Shown: positions 63,914-64,000 of the stretch, in pieces
Position numbering within the stretch: the first letter of the stretch is position 1
Layout of the letters: each line of letters opens with the position of its first letter
From: Bacteroidales bacterium
GTDB taxonomy: Bacteria > Bacteroidota > Bacteroidia > Bacteroidales > VadinHA17
DNA: 64,000 nt
Assembly (NCBI GenBank): GCA_003141895.1
Contig: PLNT01000046.1
Location: 1-64,000, forward strand
Reading direction: 5' to 3'
Notes under the pieces: model-generated
Database searches by the model: none
What the model saw: the letters and a program-made list of their open reading frames with translations, nothing else
Told to the model about the DNA's origin: nothing
Translations under genes and position numbers: made by a program

Positions 63914-64000
63914 TCACTTTTTCTTTTTGACAATAACATGTTTCTTAATACTATCTGGTTTCTGCACACTATCACTTTTTGAAGTGTTTCCACCTTCAAG
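63914..64000 (-). CDS. C-terminus of an unidentified gene cut by the window edge
   Basis: Only 28 codons and a TGA are inside the window. The residues (…EGGNTSKSDSVQKPDSIKKHVIVKKKK) form a Ser/Lys-rich, probably disordered tail. The position 4 bp upstream of the DUF2752 gene and the clean stop support a real reading frame. Identity cannot be given. Confidence 0.6.
   Translation of the reverse strand, partial: LEGGNTSKSDSVQKPDSIKKHVIVKKKK

Overview
The window is AT-rich chromosomal DNA from a member of the Bacteroidota, most likely an environmental Bacteroidales/Marinilabiliales-type lineage (inference). The supporting signs are two giant secreted proteins with type IX secretion C-terminal domains, promoters of the TTTG-N20-TAnnTTTG kind, few Shine-Dalgarno sites, lipoboxes of the LAGC kind, an S16 protein with a long acidic tail, a MutL without endonuclease metal ligands, and the DapL route to diaminopimelate. 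No rRNA, tRNA, CRISPR array, transposase or phage gene was recognised. No gene-free stretch exceeds 300 bases.

Layout. 1-5078: a five-gene tripartite efflux operon (membrane fusion lipoprotein, two ATPases, two permeases). 5075-10227 (minus): a caspase-like protease followed by a beta-propeller receptor fused to a SpoIIE/PP2C phosphatase. 10464-24900: two giant propeller adhesins with a shared promoter and shared C-terminal modules, then an unknown outer-membrane protein and two small unknown secreted proteins. 25096-30947: mutL, two coupled rhomboid proteases, an EEP-family hydrolase and a PLP dehydratase. 31168-43540: a bioenergetic block with soluble pyrophosphatase, two mirror-image ExbB/ExbD pairs, an OmpA-type lipoprotein, an ion-transporter-superfamily carrier, two membrane pyrophosphatases of opposite K+ class, an unknown protein and a DedA protein. 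43530-46973: dapF-like, lysA and dapL. 47236-55305: glycosyltransferase, tsaC, a DUF2807 protein, rimM-rpsP, dnaE, trxA and a LOG protein. 55302-60885 (minus): a second caspase plus propeller-phosphatase pair. 60910-64000: ribD, prmC, recX, a DUF2752 protein and the tail of one more gene.

The strongest candidate for an undescribed system is the two-gene module that occurs twice, 45 kb apart. In each copy an exported caspase-fold protease with the same 50-residue His-Cys spacing sits directly upstream (38 and 7 bp) of a receptor with a periplasmic Reg_prop propeller and Y_Y_Y domain, one membrane helix, a coiled coil and a cytoplasmic SpoIIE-type phosphatase. The caspases differ completely in their N-terminal domains, while the receptors share one architecture. 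A protease acting on, or read by, a phosphatase receptor is inferred.

Other notable points: the efflux ATPases carry lesions that all fall in one composite ATP site; the DapF homologue has serine at both catalytic cysteine positions; one adhesin has exactly three sets of seven FG-GAP-like repeats; GC-rich palindromic repeats decorate many gene junctions, flank ppa and encode the end of one ATPase.
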